From: Nocardioides sp. S5
Lineage (GTDB): Bacteria; Actinomycetota; Actinomycetes; Propionibacteriales; Nocardioidaceae
DNA length: 64,000 nt
Reading direction: 5' to 3'
Assembly (NCBI RefSeq): GCF_017310035.1
Contig: NZ_CP022296.1
Location: 2,790,001 to 2,854,000 of the forward strand
Position 1 is the first letter of the stretch. Each line of letters starts with the position of its first letter. Position numbers and translations under genes: made by a program. Of this stretch, positions 17,018 through 25,735 are shown in pieces. The notes under the pieces are model-generated. The model made no database searches. It was not told the DNA's origin and worked only from the letters and a program-made list of their open reading frames with translations.

Positions 17018-17023
17018 AGTCTA
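17018..17023 (-). promoter_or_regulatory. Candidate efp -10 box overlapping the upstream stop codon
   Basis: TAGACT on the minus strand. Its first three bases are the TAG stop of the phosphotransferase gene. It would give efp a leader of about 65 nt containing the SD. Confidence 0.35.
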
Positions 17024-17836
17024 GTGGTGGCCCGCGAGAGCCATGAAATGCTCGGCCTGCGCCTCCGTCGTGCCCGGCGGGTTGCGGCGCCACCCGCCGT
17101 TGCCGGGCAGGAGCATCGCCAGCCAGAACACCGCCCACAGCGGCCGGTAGGCCGCCATCCGCTCGCGGTCCCGGGCGTCGAGCCCGACAGCGTCGGCCAG
17201 TGCGCGGGCGTCGTACACCCCCGGGAGGCGGCCGCCGAGGTGCTCGACGTGGTCGGCGAGCTCGTACGCCGGGTCGCTGAGGCCGCCGTCCTCGAAGTCG
17301 ACGAGCCGCACGTCGCGGCCGTCCCAGAGCACGTTGGCCGGGTTGAGGTCGGCGATCCCGAGTGCGGTGAACCGGGGTTCGGGCACCGGCGGGTCGGCGA
17401 CGAAGGCACGCGCGGCGTCGAGCGCCTCGCCGACCAACCCCGGGTCGCGGCACTCCCGGAGGTCGTGGTCGTCCGCCAGCCACTCGACCATCACCTGTGC
17501 GTGCTCGGCGGCGCCGTACCTCCGCGGGCCGATGCCCGCGTCCGTCACTGCCTGCACCGGTACGTCGTACAACCGGCGCAGCGCGGCACCGAGCGCCTCC
17601 GTCTGGCCGGCCGTCAGCGGCCGCGGTGCGAGCGGGTCGCCGGAGATCCGCTCCATCACGATCACCGGCCTCTCCCCGTCCTCGCGGCGCAACGGCCGCG
17701 GCGCGAGGCCGGGCGCGTGCTCCGCGAGCAGCGTCAGGCAGGCCCACTCCCGCTCGGCCTCCCAGCCGTGGTCGGCGACGAACTCCTTGCGCACCTCGCG
17801 CTCACCGAGGGTGAGGCCGTGGGTGGAGGTCTGCAC
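17021..17836 (-). CDS. Phosphotransferase (APH-like) with altered catalytic loop
   Basis: 271-residue APH/choline-kinase-like fold. The ATP-lobe motif [12 protein letters not shown] and the Mg-binding [18 protein letters not shown] are present. The catalytic loop normally reads HGDxxxxN; here it is [11 protein letters not shown], so His and Gly are replaced while Asp and Asn remain. A small-molecule kinase is likely; a resistance role is not supported. GTG at 17836 lies 6 nt after TACGGT. It sits between the aro genes and efp. Confidence 0.75.
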   Translation of the reverse strand: MQTSTHGLTLGEREVRKEFVADHGWEAEREWACLTLLAEHAPGLAPRPLRREDGERPVIVMERISGDPLAPRPLTAGQTEALGAALRRLYDVPVQAVTDAGIGPRRYGAAEHAQVMVEWLADDHDLRECRDPGLVGEALDAARAFVADPPVPEPRFTALGIADLNPANVLWDGRDVRLVDFEDGGLSDPAYELADHVEHLGGRLPGVYDARALADAVGLDARDRERMAAYRPLWAVFWLAMLLPGNGGWRRNPPGTTEAQAEHFMALAGHH

Positions 17837-17841
17837 CGGCT

Positions 17842-17847
17842 CACCGT
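17842..17847 (-). promoter_or_regulatory. -10 box, phosphotransferase gene
   Basis: TACGGT (minus), 6 nt before GTG, divergent from the box 17856-17861. Confidence 0.45.
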
Positions 17848-17855
17848 AGCCGCGC

Positions 17856-17861
17856 TAGCGT
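17856..17861 (+). promoter_or_regulatory. -10 box, NAD(P)H-binding protein gene
   Basis: TAGCGT, then 7 nt, then ATG. Confidence 0.45.
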
Positions 17862-17868
17862 CGCCACC

Positions 17869-18519
17869 ATGCGCATCACGATCTTCGGCGGCCACGGCAA
17901 GGTGGCCCTCCTTCTCGCTCCCCTGCTCGTCGAGGCCGGCCACGAGGTCAGCTCCGTCGTCCGCAACCCCGAGCACGTCTCCGACGTCGAGGCCACCGGC
18001 GCGACCGCGGTGGTCTCCTCGCTCGAGGACGCCGACACCGCTGCCCTGACCGAGCTCCTCTCCGGCCAGGACGGCGTCGTGTGGTCAGCCGGTGCCGGCG
18101 GCGGCAGTCCCGAGCGCACCGACGCTGTCGACCGCGACGCCGCGATCCGCTCGATGGACGCCGCGGTCGCGGCAGGTGTGAAGCGCTACGTCATGGTGTC
18201 CTTCTCGGGCGCCTCGACCGAGCACCTCGTGCCCGAGGACGACTCGTTCCGTCGCTACCAGGACGCCAAGATCGCCGCCGACGAGCACCTGCGCGGCACC
18301 GACCTCGGCTGGACGATCCTCGGCCCCGGGGCGCTCACCGAGGACCCGGCCGACGGGCGCGTCAACCCTGCCGCCAGCTCCGGCAACGGCGACGAGTCGC
18401 CCCGCGAGCTCGTGGCCCAGGTGGCTGCCGCCGTGCTGGCCGACGACCGTGCCTCGCGCACGACGCTCGTCTTCGGCAAGGGCGACGTGCCGATCGACGA
18501 CTGGCTCTCCTCTCTGTGA
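17869..18519 (+). CDS. NAD(P)-binding atypical SDR protein
   Basis: 216-residue Rossmann protein with the nucleotide-binding loop IFGGHGKVALLLAPLL at the N terminus, VMVSFSGAS and a RYQDAKIAADEHLR segment that supplies the YxxxK-like pair. It belongs to the atypical, NmrA/biliverdin-reductase-B-like SDR group. Possible roles are oxidoreductase or redox sensor; the substrate is unknown. The stop overlaps the GTG of the next dehydrogenase gene (GTGA). Confidence 0.8.
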   Translation: MRITIFGGHGKVALLLAPLLVEAGHEVSSVVRNPEHVSDVEATGATAVVSSLEDADTAALTELLSGQDGVVWSAGAGGGSPERTDAVDRDAAIRSMDAAVAAGVKRYVMVSFSGASTEHLVPEDDSFRRYQDAKIAADEHLRGTDLGWTILGPGALTEDPADGRVNPAASSGNGDESPRELVAQVAAAVLADDRASRTTLVFGKGDVPIDDWLSSL

Positions 18520-19541
18520 GGATCCTCGTCACGGGAGCCACCGGCTACGTCGGCGGCCGCCTCGTCCCCGTGCTCCTCGACCGAGGTCACACGGTCCGGA
18601 CGACCACCAGCCACCCGGGGCGCGAGGCGCCGTGGTGGGCAGGTCGTGTGGAGACCGTGGTGATGGACGTGCTCGATCCCGAGCAGGTGGCAGCCGCCTG
18701 CCAGGACGTGGACGCGATCTACTACCTCATCCACGGGATGGGTGGCGACGACTTCGCCGAGACCGACCGCAGGGCGGCCCGCAACGTCGCCGCTGCGGCG
18801 CGCGCCCACGGGGTCGACCGGGTCGTCTACCTCTCCGGCATCGTCCCCGACGTGCCGGACGAGGAGCTGTCGGAGCACATCACCTCCCGACGGGAGGTGG
18901 AGCAGATCCTCGAGGGGGCGGCGGACACCGTCGTCGTACTGCGCGCCGCAGTGCTCATCGGCAGCGGGTCGACGTCGTTCGAGATCATCCGTCAGGTCAG
19001 CGAACGGATGCCCGTGCACACCGTCCCCCGTTGGATGGACTCGCTGGTGCAACCCGTGGCGGTCGTGGACGCCCTGGAGGCCCTCGTCGGAGCACTCCAC
19101 TGCACCGGGCCCTCGCGACACTTCGACGTCGGTGGCCCGGACCGCATGCACTACGGCGAGCTCCTCGAGAGGTACACGGCCCACGCGGGTCTCGACCGCA
19201 GCCAGCTCACCGTACCGCTGCTGCCGACAACGCTCGTCGGGACGCTGGTGGGCAGCCTCACGGATGTGCCACGTCGGACCGTCGAAGCACTGGTGGAGAG
19301 CCTGCGGCACGACATGGTCGCCGCCGACGACGCCTTCCTGGAGCTGCTTCCCGAGGGGCACGGCCTGATGGGCGTCGACGAGGCGCTGCGCCGCTCCCTC
19401 GTGCCCGCGACGACCGGTCCCGAGGAGGCGGACGCGATGGGCCCCATGCCTCAGGACCCGGTCTGGGCCGGCGGCGGCGACGGGCGCGGGGTCCTTGCCC
19501 GGGCCGCGGACGCCGTCAGGGGCGCCCTGCCCGGCTCCTGA
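18516..19541 (+). CDS. NAD-dependent epimerase/dehydratase-like protein
   Basis: 341 residues. N-terminal RILVTGATGYVGGRLVPVLLDRGH is a canonical GxxGxxG Rossmann loop, followed by IYYLIHGMGGDDFAETDRRAARNVAAAA and VVYLSGIVPD. The family resembles DUF2867-type/NmrA-like ladderane-associated dehydrogenases, with an extended C-terminal region of unclear role. GTG at 18516 is coupled to the preceding SDR. Together they form a two-gene rightward operon inside an otherwise leftward region. Confidence 0.78.
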   Translation: MRILVTGATGYVGGRLVPVLLDRGHTVRTTTSHPGREAPWWAGRVETVVMDVLDPEQVAAACQDVDAIYYLIHGMGGDDFAETDRRAARNVAAAARAHGVDRVVYLSGIVPDVPDEELSEHITSRREVEQILEGAADTVVVLRAAVLIGSGSTSFEIIRQVSERMPVHTVPRWMDSLVQPVAVVDALEALVGALHCTGPSRHFDVGGPDRMHYGELLERYTAHAGLDRSQLTVPLLPTTLVGTLVGSLTDVPRRTVEALVESLRHDMVAADDAFLELLPEGHGLMGVDEALRRSLVPATTGPEEADAMGPMPQDPVWAGGGDGRGVLARAADAVRGALPGS

Positions 19542-19547
19542 GAGACC

Positions 19548-19991
19548 TCAGGCGTCGCGGGACGGCTCCGTCATCGCGCCCGTGCGCGCTGCGCGCCGCG
19601 ACGCCACCCCCGCGTCCGTGCAGAACCCGTCGCCGCTCCGCTTCAGGCACAGCAGGCCCAGCAGCCGGCCGTCGCGATCGACGACCGCGAGGCGCCTGTC
19701 ACCCGCAGCGTGCATCGCCCGGCGCGCGTCCTCCGCCGAGGTGAAGGCACGCACGGTGCGGCCGTCCAGTCGCGCGTGGGCGAGAGCGGTGCCGGCCGCC
19801 CCGACCCCCGCAGGAGGCAGGTCGCCGCGCACGAGCGTGCCGAGGAGCCGCTCGCCGACACGACCCGACGCGGTGAGCAGCACCATGTGGACGTGCGAGC
19901 TGTCGAAGACGCTCCGCACCTCGTCCAGGGGCTCGGAGGCCGCCAAGACGATCGGTGAGCGCAGCATCAGCCCGGTGACATCACCTGTCAT
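19548..19991 (-). CDS. CBS-domain-containing protein
   Basis: 147 residues containing two weak CBS-like repeats (MLRSPIVLAASEPLDEVRSVFDSSHVHMVLLT and VRAFTSAEDARRAMHAAGDRRLAVVDRDGRLLGLLCL), with a C-terminal tail. CBS pairs bind adenine nucleotides and act as regulatory modules; no catalytic domain is attached. ATG at 19991 overlaps a 19-bp palindrome. An in-frame upstream extension to 20063 lacks support. Convergent with the dehydrogenase gene (6 bp). Confidence 0.68.
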   Translation of the reverse strand: MTGDVTGLMLRSPIVLAASEPLDEVRSVFDSSHVHMVLLTASGRVGERLLGTLVRGDLPPAGVGAAGTALAHARLDGRTVRAFTSAEDARRAMHAAGDRRLAVVDRDGRLLGLLCLKRSGDGFCTDAGVASRRAARTGAMTEPSRDA

Positions 19992-20009
19992 GCGCCCATG
20001 ATGGGCGCA
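19991..20009. promoter_or_regulatory. Perfect 9-bp-arm palindrome over the CBS gene start
   Basis: TGCGCCCAT-G-ATGGGCGCA spans the ATG and a CATCAT box (19998-20003, minus, 6 nt from the ATG). It could be an operator or an RNA hairpin sequestering the start. Confidence 0.4.
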
Positions 20010-20074
20010 CTGCCGCGCCACGTCCTCACCCGGGGCGGCGAGAGGAGGCGACGGGGCACGCACCGCCGAGGCGG

Positions 20075-20917
20075 CTACCCCAGGTCCACCTCGCCGACGA
20101 CCCGCGTGACCGCGTCACCGGAGACCCACACCTGGTCGCCGTCGGCCTCGATCCGCACCCGGCCCTCGCAGCCGATCACCGAGCCCTGCCGGGACGTGTA
20201 CGCCGACGGCAGCGCGCCGCTGTCGATGAGCCACTGGGCGAGGCCGGCGTTGGCGCTGCCCGTGACCGGGTCCTCGCCGAAGTCACGGCCGTCGGCGTAG
20301 AACGCCCGCACCTCGACGTCCGCGCCGAGGTCGGCCGCTCTCGCGGCGTCCCAGCGTCCGAGGACCGTCACCTTGAGGTCGGTGAAGGCGGCGATGTCTG
20401 GCACGACGTCGAGGACGGCTTGCGCGGTCGCGAGGTCGACGCCGACCCAGCCGGGCCCGTTGTCGATCCAGGCCATGTCCTGCACTGCGGCGTCCGAGAT
20501 CGCCAGTGCGCGCACGATGCGGGCGCGGAGATCGGCGTCCACCGGGCCCGACCGACGCAGCGGGGGCGCCGCGAAGCCGAGCCGCGGCGAGCGGCGTACG
20601 TCGACGAGGCCAGCGCCGCACTCCTGGACGACCACCTCATCCCGCGGAGCACCCCCGGCCTCGAGCCACGCGTGGGCGCTGCCGATCGTCGGGTGGCCGG
20701 CGAAGGGCAGCTCACCGGTGGGCGTCCAGATCCGGACCCGGTAGTCGGCGCGGTCATCCGTGGGTGCGCACAAGAAGGTCGTCTCCGACAGGTTGGTCCA
20801 GCGCGCGACGTGCGCCATCTGCTCGTCGCTCACGCCCTCGGCGTCGTGGACGACCGCGAGCGGGTTGCCGAGCCACGGCTCGGCGCTGAAGACATCGACC
20901 TGTCGGAAGGGCAGCAT
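20075..20917 (-). CDS. PhzF-family isomerase
   Basis: 280-residue diaminopimelate-epimerase-fold protein. Family marks: FRQVDVFSAEPWLGNPLAVV, the catalytic Glu in TNLSETTFL, FAGHPTIGSAHAWL and the C-terminal DPVTGSANAGLAQWL. PhzF itself isomerises dihydro-3-hydroxyanthranilate, but no other phenazine genes are present, so this is one of the many orphan PhzF-like proteins of unknown substrate. Same direction as the aro genes, 62 bp downstream of aroQ. Confidence 0.88.
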   Translation of the reverse strand: MLPFRQVDVFSAEPWLGNPLAVVHDAEGVSDEQMAHVARWTNLSETTFLCAPTDDRADYRVRIWTPTGELPFAGHPTIGSAHAWLEAGGAPRDEVVVQECGAGLVDVRRSPRLGFAAPPLRRSGPVDADLRARIVRALAISDAAVQDMAWIDNGPGWVGVDLATAQAVLDVVPDIAAFTDLKVTVLGRWDAARAADLGADVEVRAFYADGRDFGEDPVTGSANAGLAQWLIDSGALPSAYTSRQGSVIGCEGRVRIEADGDQVWVSGDAVTRVVGEVDLG

Positions 20918-20979
20918 GCGGGCGATCCAAGCACAGCGTCAGCCGGACACCTCCGCACTGTGCAGGCAGGTCGCGCGGG

Positions 20980-21411
20980 TCAGGAGGCGGCGAGGTGCTC
21001 CAGCGCCTGGCGGTAGCCGTCGATCCCCTGACCGGCGATGGTGACCGCGGCGTGCGGCTCGACGACCGAGGTGTGGCGGAACTCCTCCGCACGCTGCTTG
21101 GGGTCGGAGATGTGCACCTCGACGAGCGGCGCCTCCAGCTGCGCGCAGGCGTCCCACAGCGCCAGCGAGTAGTGCGTCCACGCACCCGCGTTGAGCACCA
21201 CCGGGGTCAGCTCGTCGGCGGCGGCGTTGAGCCAGTCGAGCAGCTCGCCCTCGTGGTTGGTCTGGCGCACCTCGACCTCGAGGCCGAGGTCGCGTCCCCA
21301 CTCGACGCACTGGTGGGCGAGCTCGGCGTGGGTGGTCGAGCCGTAGATCTCCGGCTGCCGGCGACCGAGCCGACCCAGGTTGGGTCCGTTGAGGACGAGC
21401 ACACGCGTCAT
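20980..21411 (-). CDS. aroQ: 3-dehydroquinate dehydratase, type II
   Basis: 143-residue dodecameric enzyme converting 3-dehydroquinate to 3-dehydroshikimate, third step of the shikimate pathway. Motifs: VLNGPNLGRLGRRQPEIYG (Tyr23 is the catalytic base), QTNHEGELLDWLN, VLNAGAWTHYSLALWDA and VEVHISDPKQRAEEFRH. The ATG overlaps the DUF402 stop by 4 nt, so it is translated with the rest of the aro block. Confidence 0.96.
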   Translation of the reverse strand: MTRVLVLNGPNLGRLGRRQPEIYGSTTHAELAHQCVEWGRDLGLEVEVRQTNHEGELLDWLNAAADELTPVVLNAGAWTHYSLALWDACAQLEAPLVEVHISDPKQRAEEFRHTSVVEPHAAVTIAGQGIDGYRQALEHLAAS

Positions 21412-22202
21412 GACGAGAGCGTACGGCTCCGCGCGGCCCGGACGTGCTCGGCGTCCGGGAGCGACGGCACGGTCCAGTCGGCGGGTGGCTGCCACGAGCG
21501 CCACTCCTCGTCCAGCGCCCAGTCGGCGCCGTCGACCAGCTCGGCCCGGGCCCATTCCGCGGCGGCGTGCACCTCGGCCGCCGTCGCGGCCGAGCAGTGG
21601 CCTGACCCGACTGCCGCCTCCAGCTCGTCGGCGTCCTTGAGCCACAGCTCCCCCGACGGATCGAGCCACAGGTCGAGCACCAGGTCGCGGGTGGCGGTCA
21701 CGTCGCCGTGACGCCGGTGGGTCAGCTCGAGGTTCACGTAGTGACCGGCGAAGGTGCCGTCGTCCTCGGTGAACATCCAGACCGACCAGGGCCGGCCGGT
21801 CGGCGCGATCCGCAGCACGCCGGTGCCGTTCCACCGGCGCAGCACCGGCCCACGCTCGACACCGAAGCGCTCGGCCAGCGGGACGTCGCGCAGCGAGCGT
21901 CCGTCGACGGGTGCCATGCCGACCTGCTCGGTCCCCTCGGCGAGCCATGCCACCAGGCCGCGCGCGTCGTCGCGCACGACCCGCATCGGGTCGATGCCGT
22001 GACCGTAGCGCCACATCACGACCTCACCGGGGGAGAGGAAGGGGCCCTGTCCGGCGTCCGGCCAGTTCTCGGTGCCGGGCAGCCGGTGCGTCTCCAGCAC
22101 GGTCAGGTCCACCGGCCTGGCCCGCGCAGCACCCGACAGCCGCTGCATGGTGCCGCCCGACTCGCTGACCGTGGTGTCGTCGTCCCCCGAGGTGTCCGTC
22201 AC
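21408..22202 (-). CDS. DUF402 domain protein
   Basis: 264 residues. The C-terminal two-thirds carries the DUF402 core (WSVWMFTEDDGTFAGHYVNLELTHRR and DLVLDLWLDPSGELWLKDADELE), a fold found in FomD-like and nucleoside-di/triphosphate phosphatase proteins. The conserved acidic residues expected for metal binding are visible. It overlaps aroQ (ATGA) and aroB (start 22202, aroB stop 22199), so it lies inside the shikimate operon without an obvious metabolic link. Confidence 0.82.
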   Translation of the reverse strand: MTDTSGDDDTTVSESGGTMQRLSGAARARPVDLTVLETHRLPGTENWPDAGQGPFLSPGEVVMWRYGHGIDPMRVVRDDARGLVAWLAEGTEQVGMAPVDGRSLRDVPLAERFGVERGPVLRRWNGTGVLRIAPTGRPWSVWMFTEDDGTFAGHYVNLELTHRRHGDVTATRDLVLDLWLDPSGELWLKDADELEAAVGSGHCSAATAAEVHAAAEWARAELVDGADWALDEEWRSWQPPADWTVPSLPDAEHVRAARSRTLSS

Positions 22203-23296
22203 CCGGCGGACGATAGCGCGGCGTAGGCCGCCCGCAGGTCGTCCTCGCCGGGCCCCGCGAGGATCCGCGGGGCGGCGAGGTCGTCGAGCACGACGAAGCG
22301 CAGCTGCGAGCCCCGGGCCTTCTTGTCGACCTTCATCGCGGCGTGCAGGTCGTCGAAGGAGGCGGCGTCGTACGTCGTCGGCAGCCCGACCCGCGACAGC
22401 GCGGCGCGGTGCCGCTCGACCAGTGCCGGGTCGAGGGACCCGGCACGGGCGGCGAGCTCGGCGACGAAGACGCAGCCGATCGCGACGGCCTCACCGTGGC
22501 GCACGGAGTAGTCGCTGGTGCGCTCGATCGCGTGGGCCAGGGTGTGGCCGTAGTTGAGCACCTCGCGCCCGGGGTGCCCGTCGGCGCCGCCCTGCTCGCG
22601 CAGGTCGTCGACGACCACGTCCACCTTGACGCGGATCGCACGCTCCACGAGCTCGCGGAGCTCGGTCGAGCCGGCGGTCAGCGCCGCGGGATCGGTGCGC
22701 TCGACGATGTCGAGGATCGCGGGGTCGGCGATGAAGCCGCACTTGACGACCTCGCCGAGACCCGCGACGAGCTCCTCGCGCGGCAGCGACTCGAGCAGCG
22801 ACAGGTCGCAGAGCACGCCGGCGGGCTCGTGGAAGGCACCGACGAGGTTCTTGCCGGCGCCGGTGTTGATGCCGGTCTTGCCGCCGACGGCGGCGTCGAC
22901 CATCGCGAGCAGGGTCGTGGGCACGTGCACGACGCGTACGCCGCGCAGCCAGGAGGCGGCCACGAAGCCGCCGAGGTCGGTGGTCGCCCCGCCGCCGATC
23001 GTCACCACGGCGTCGCTGCGGGTGAAGCCGGACTCGCCCAACGCCTCCCAGCAGTCGGAGGCGACGGGCGCGGTCTTGGCCCGCTCGCCCTCCGGGAGTC
23101 CCAGCGCGAGGACGTCGTAGTGCTCGACGAGGGCGTCGACGACCGGGTCGACAAGTGCGCCGAGCGTGCCGGCGTAGAGCACGGCCACCCGCTCGACGGA
23201 GTCGCCGAGGATCGCGGGCAGGCGCCCGGTGATCCCGTGGCCGATGACGACGTCGTAGGGCGAGGCCCCGCCGACGTGGATGACGGTGTCGCTCAT
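22199..23296 (-). CDS. aroB: 3-dehydroquinate synthase
   Basis: 365-residue NAD- and metal-dependent enzyme that cyclises DAHP to 3-dehydroquinate. Diagnostic: TIGGGATTDLGGFVAASWLRGVRVVHVPTTLLAMVDAAVGGKTGIN, EVVKCGFIADPAIL and LNYGHTLAHAIE with the metal-ligand His. The GTGAGCGACACC start overlaps the aroK stop. Complete and normal length. Confidence 0.97.
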   Translation of the reverse strand: MSDTVIHVGGASPYDVVIGHGITGRLPAILGDSVERVAVLYAGTLGALVDPVVDALVEHYDVLALGLPEGERAKTAPVASDCWEALGESGFTRSDAVVTIGGGATTDLGGFVAASWLRGVRVVHVPTTLLAMVDAAVGGKTGINTGAGKNLVGAFHEPAGVLCDLSLLESLPREELVAGLGEVVKCGFIADPAILDIVERTDPAALTAGSTELRELVERAIRVKVDVVVDDLREQGGADGHPGREVLNYGHTLAHAIERTSDYSVRHGEAVAIGCVFVAELAARAGSLDPALVERHRAALSRVGLPTTYDAASFDDLHAAMKVDKKARGSQLRFVVLDDLAAPRILAGPGEDDLRAAYAALSSAG

Positions 23297-23793
23297 GCCA
23301 GCAGCTCCAGGACGTCGGCCGCGACCTCGTCGGGCGTGCGCCCGTCGGTGTCGACGACGTGGGTGGCGACGGACTCGTAGACCGGGGTGCGCTCGTCGAG
23401 CAGCACCTTGATCCGCGAGCGGACGTTGCCGAGCAGCAGCGGGCGGCCGACGCCGATGCCGACGCGCTTGACCGCGTCGGAGAGGCCGACGCGCAGGAAG
23501 ACCACGGGCACGTCGGCGAGCAGCTCACGCGTCTCCGCGCGCAGCACGGCGCCGCCGCCGAGCGCCAGCACGCCGTCGTGCTCGGCCACCGCCGCGGCGA
23601 CCGCGGCCACCTCGAGCTCGCGGAAGGCGTCCTCCCCCGACTCCACGAAGATGTCGGAGATCTCGCGGCCGGTGGTGGCCTCGATGTCGGCGTCGGTGTC
23701 GCGCACCGGCACGCCCCACGCGTCGCCGAGCAGACCGGCCACCGTCGTCTTGCCGGCACCCATCGGGCCGACCAGGACCACGCGGGGCGCCAT
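23293..23793 (-). CDS. aroK: Shikimate kinase
   Basis: 166-residue P-loop kinase that phosphorylates shikimate at the 3-hydroxyl. Walker A GPMGAGKTTVAG (9-20), shikimate-binding RDTDADIE, GGGAV at about 80 and the LID region RPLLLGNVRSR. It lies between aroC (13-nt gap) and aroB (4-nt overlap). Confidence 0.96.
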   Translation of the reverse strand: MAPRVVLVGPMGAGKTTVAGLLGDAWGVPVRDTDADIEATTGREISDIFVESGEDAFRELEVAAVAAAVAEHDGVLALGGGAVLRAETRELLADVPVVFLRVGLSDAVKRVGIGVGRPLLLGNVRSRIKVLLDERTPVYESVATHVVDTDGRTPDEVAADVLELLA

Positions 23794-23806
23794 CAGCGCA
23801 ACCCCC

Positions 23807-24985
23807 TCATCGGAACCGCAGCGTGTCGAGGTAGGACTCGACGTTGCGCTTGGTCTCGGCCACGGAGTCGCCGCCGAACTTCTCCACGACGGCGTCGGCC
23901 AGCACCAGCGCGACCATGGCCTCGGCGACGATGCCGGCGGCCGGGACCGCGCAGACGTCGGAGCGCTGGTGGTGCGCGACTGCTGCCTCGCCGGTCGAGA
24001 CGTCGACGGTGGCCAGCGCCTTCGGCACCGTGGCGATCGGCTTCATCGCCGCGCGCACGCGCAGCACCTCACCGGTCGTCATGCCGCCCTCGGTGCCGCC
24101 GGCGCGACCCGTGGTGCGGCGCAGGCCCTCGTCGGTCGGGACGATCTCGTCGTGGGCCAGCGAACCCGGGGTGTCGGCGAGCTCGAAGCCGTCGCCGACC
24201 TCGACGCCCTTGATCGCCTGGATGCCCATCAGGGCGCCGGCAAGCCGGGAGTCGAGGCGCCGGTCCCAGTGGACGTGGGAGCCGAGGCCCGGCGGCAGGC
24301 CGTGCACGACGACCTCGACGACGCCGCCGAGGGTGTCGCCGTCCTTGTGGGCCTGGTCGATGCGGGCCACCATCGCGGCGCTCGCCTCGGGGTCGAGGCA
24401 GCGCACCTCGTCGGCGTCGAGCCGCTCGACGTCGTCAGGGGCGGGTACGACGCCCGCGGGCGCCTTCACGCCGCCGAGGGACACCACGTGCGAGACGATC
24501 CGCGCGCCGGTGGCCTGCTCGAGGAAGTTGGAGGCCACCCGGCCGAGCGCGACGCGCGCCGCGGTCTCACGGGCCGACGCCCGCTCGAGGATCGGACGGG
24601 CCTCGTCGAAGTCGTACTTCTGCATCCCGGCGAGGTCGGCATGGCCGGGGCGCGGGCGGGTCAGCGGCGCGTTGCGGGCCAGCGCCTCGAGCTCCACGGG
24701 GTCGACCGGGTCGGCCGACATGACCTTCTCCCACTTCGGCCACTCGGTGTTGCCCACCTCGATGGCCACCGGGCCGCCCTGGGTCTCGCCGTGCCGGACG
24801 CCGCCGAGCACACGGATCTGGTCCTGCTCGAACTTCATCCGAGCGCCGCGGCCGTAGCCGAGACGGCGTCGGGCCAGTGAGTCGGCGAGGTCGTCGGTCG
24901 TGACGCGGACATGGGCGGGAAGCCCCTCGAGGATCGCCACCAAGGAGGGACCGTGGGACTCGCCTGCTGTGAGCCATCGGAGCAT
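23807..24985 (-). CDS. aroC: Chorismate synthase
   Basis: 392-residue FMNH2-dependent enzyme that converts EPSP to chorismate, the last shikimate-pathway step. Signatures: [15 protein letters not shown] at the N terminus, [28 protein letters not shown], and [25 protein letters not shown] near the end. The ATG lies 6 nt after a GAGACT box within the 12-bp gap to the peptidase gene, so an internal promoter is possible in addition to operon read-through. Confidence 0.97.
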   Translation of the reverse strand: MLRWLTAGESHGPSLVAILEGLPAHVRVTTDDLADSLARRRLGYGRGARMKFEQDQIRVLGGVRHGETQGGPVAIEVGNTEWPKWEKVMSADPVDPVELEALARNAPLTRPRPGHADLAGMQKYDFDEARPILERASARETAARVALGRVASNFLEQATGARIVSHVVSLGGVKAPAGVVPAPDDVERLDADEVRCLDPEASAAMVARIDQAHKDGDTLGGVVEVVVHGLPPGLGSHVHWDRRLDSRLAGALMGIQAIKGVEVGDGFELADTPGSLAHDEIVPTDEGLRRTTGRAGGTEGGMTTGEVLRVRAAMKPIATVPKALATVDVSTGEAAVAHHQRSDVCAVPAAGIVAEAMVALVLADAVVEKFGGDSVAETKRNVESYLDTLRFR

Positions 24986-24997
24986 GGCCCCAGTCTC

Positions 24998-25735
24998 TCA
25001 GCCCCAGATGCGCCCAGCGAGCGCAGTCCCCCAGACGAGACCCACCAGCGCCCCGATCACCATGAACGGGCCGAACGGGAACGACTTCTTGAGCATCAGT
25101 CGGTCGCGTCGCCAGACGGCCAGCGCGAGGGCGGGGACGACGAAGGCGACGAAGCTGGTCCACACGCCGATCGCCACCGCCCCCCAGCCGACCCAGCCCA
25201 GCACCAGCCCCACGGGCGCGGCGAGCCGGACGTCGCCGAAGCCCATGCCGGCCGACCGCACGAACCACAGCACCCAGAAGAACGACCGCACCGCGACCAT
25301 GGCGATCAGGGCCCGCACCAGCGCGTCGCGCTCGTCGGTGGCGAGCCCGACCGCGGTCACCACGACGACCGCCGCGAGGGTCGCGGGCACCACGACGACG
25401 CGCGGCAGCAGACGCGTGTGCCAGTCGACGACCGACAGCGCCACCGCGACGGGGGTGAGCGGCACCAGCCACAGCAGGGGCCAGTCGAGGCCGGCCGCGG
25501 CACCCAGCAGCCCACCTGCGGCTGCGGAGACGGCGGCGCTGCGCCGTCCCAGCCCCGGCCGCGCGGCGATGTCGGCGTACGCCGTCTTCGGAGGCTCAGC
25601 CTGTGAAGGATCCTCCGGCTCCGGCTCCGGCTTGGGCTTCGGCTCCGGTACTCGGGCGATGAGCGCCGGCACCAGCAGTCCGCCCAGCCCGGCGACCAGC
25701 GCTGCCAGCACGGTCGCCAGCACGACGTCGCTCAC
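24998..25735 (-). CDS. Prepilin peptidase (A24), no N-terminal methylase domain
   Basis: 245-residue membrane aspartyl protease of the TadV/PilD type, which processes type IV pilin-like leader peptides. About seven membrane helices are seen. Both catalytic Asp motifs are present: SVVDWHTRLLP and GMGFGDVRL. The N-terminal cysteine-rich methyltransferase domain of classical PilD is missing; instead one helix is followed by a Pro/Glu-rich cytoplasmic linker (PEPKPKPEPEPEDP). GTG at 25735 overlaps the aroE stop. No pilin genes are in the window. Confidence 0.87.
   Translation of the reverse strand: MSDVVLATVLAALVAGLGGLLVPALIARVPEPKPKPEPEPEDPSQAEPPKTAYADIAARPGLGRRSAAVSAAAGGLLGAAAGLDWPLLWLVPLTPVAVALSVVDWHTRLLPRVVVVPATLAAVVVVTAVGLATDERDALVRALIAMVAVRSFFWVLWFVRSAGMGFGDVRLAAPVGLVLGWVGWGAVAIGVWTSFVAFVVPALALAVWRRDRLMLKKSFPFGPFMVIGALVGLVWGTALAGRIWG

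Noticed and set aside
17021..17836. Antibiotic-resistance phosphotransferase
   Set aside because: The APH fold is generic and the catalytic HGD is altered; no resistance context.
20075..20917. Phenazine biosynthesis cluster
   Set aside because: Only a PhzF-family protein is present; no phzA-G partners.
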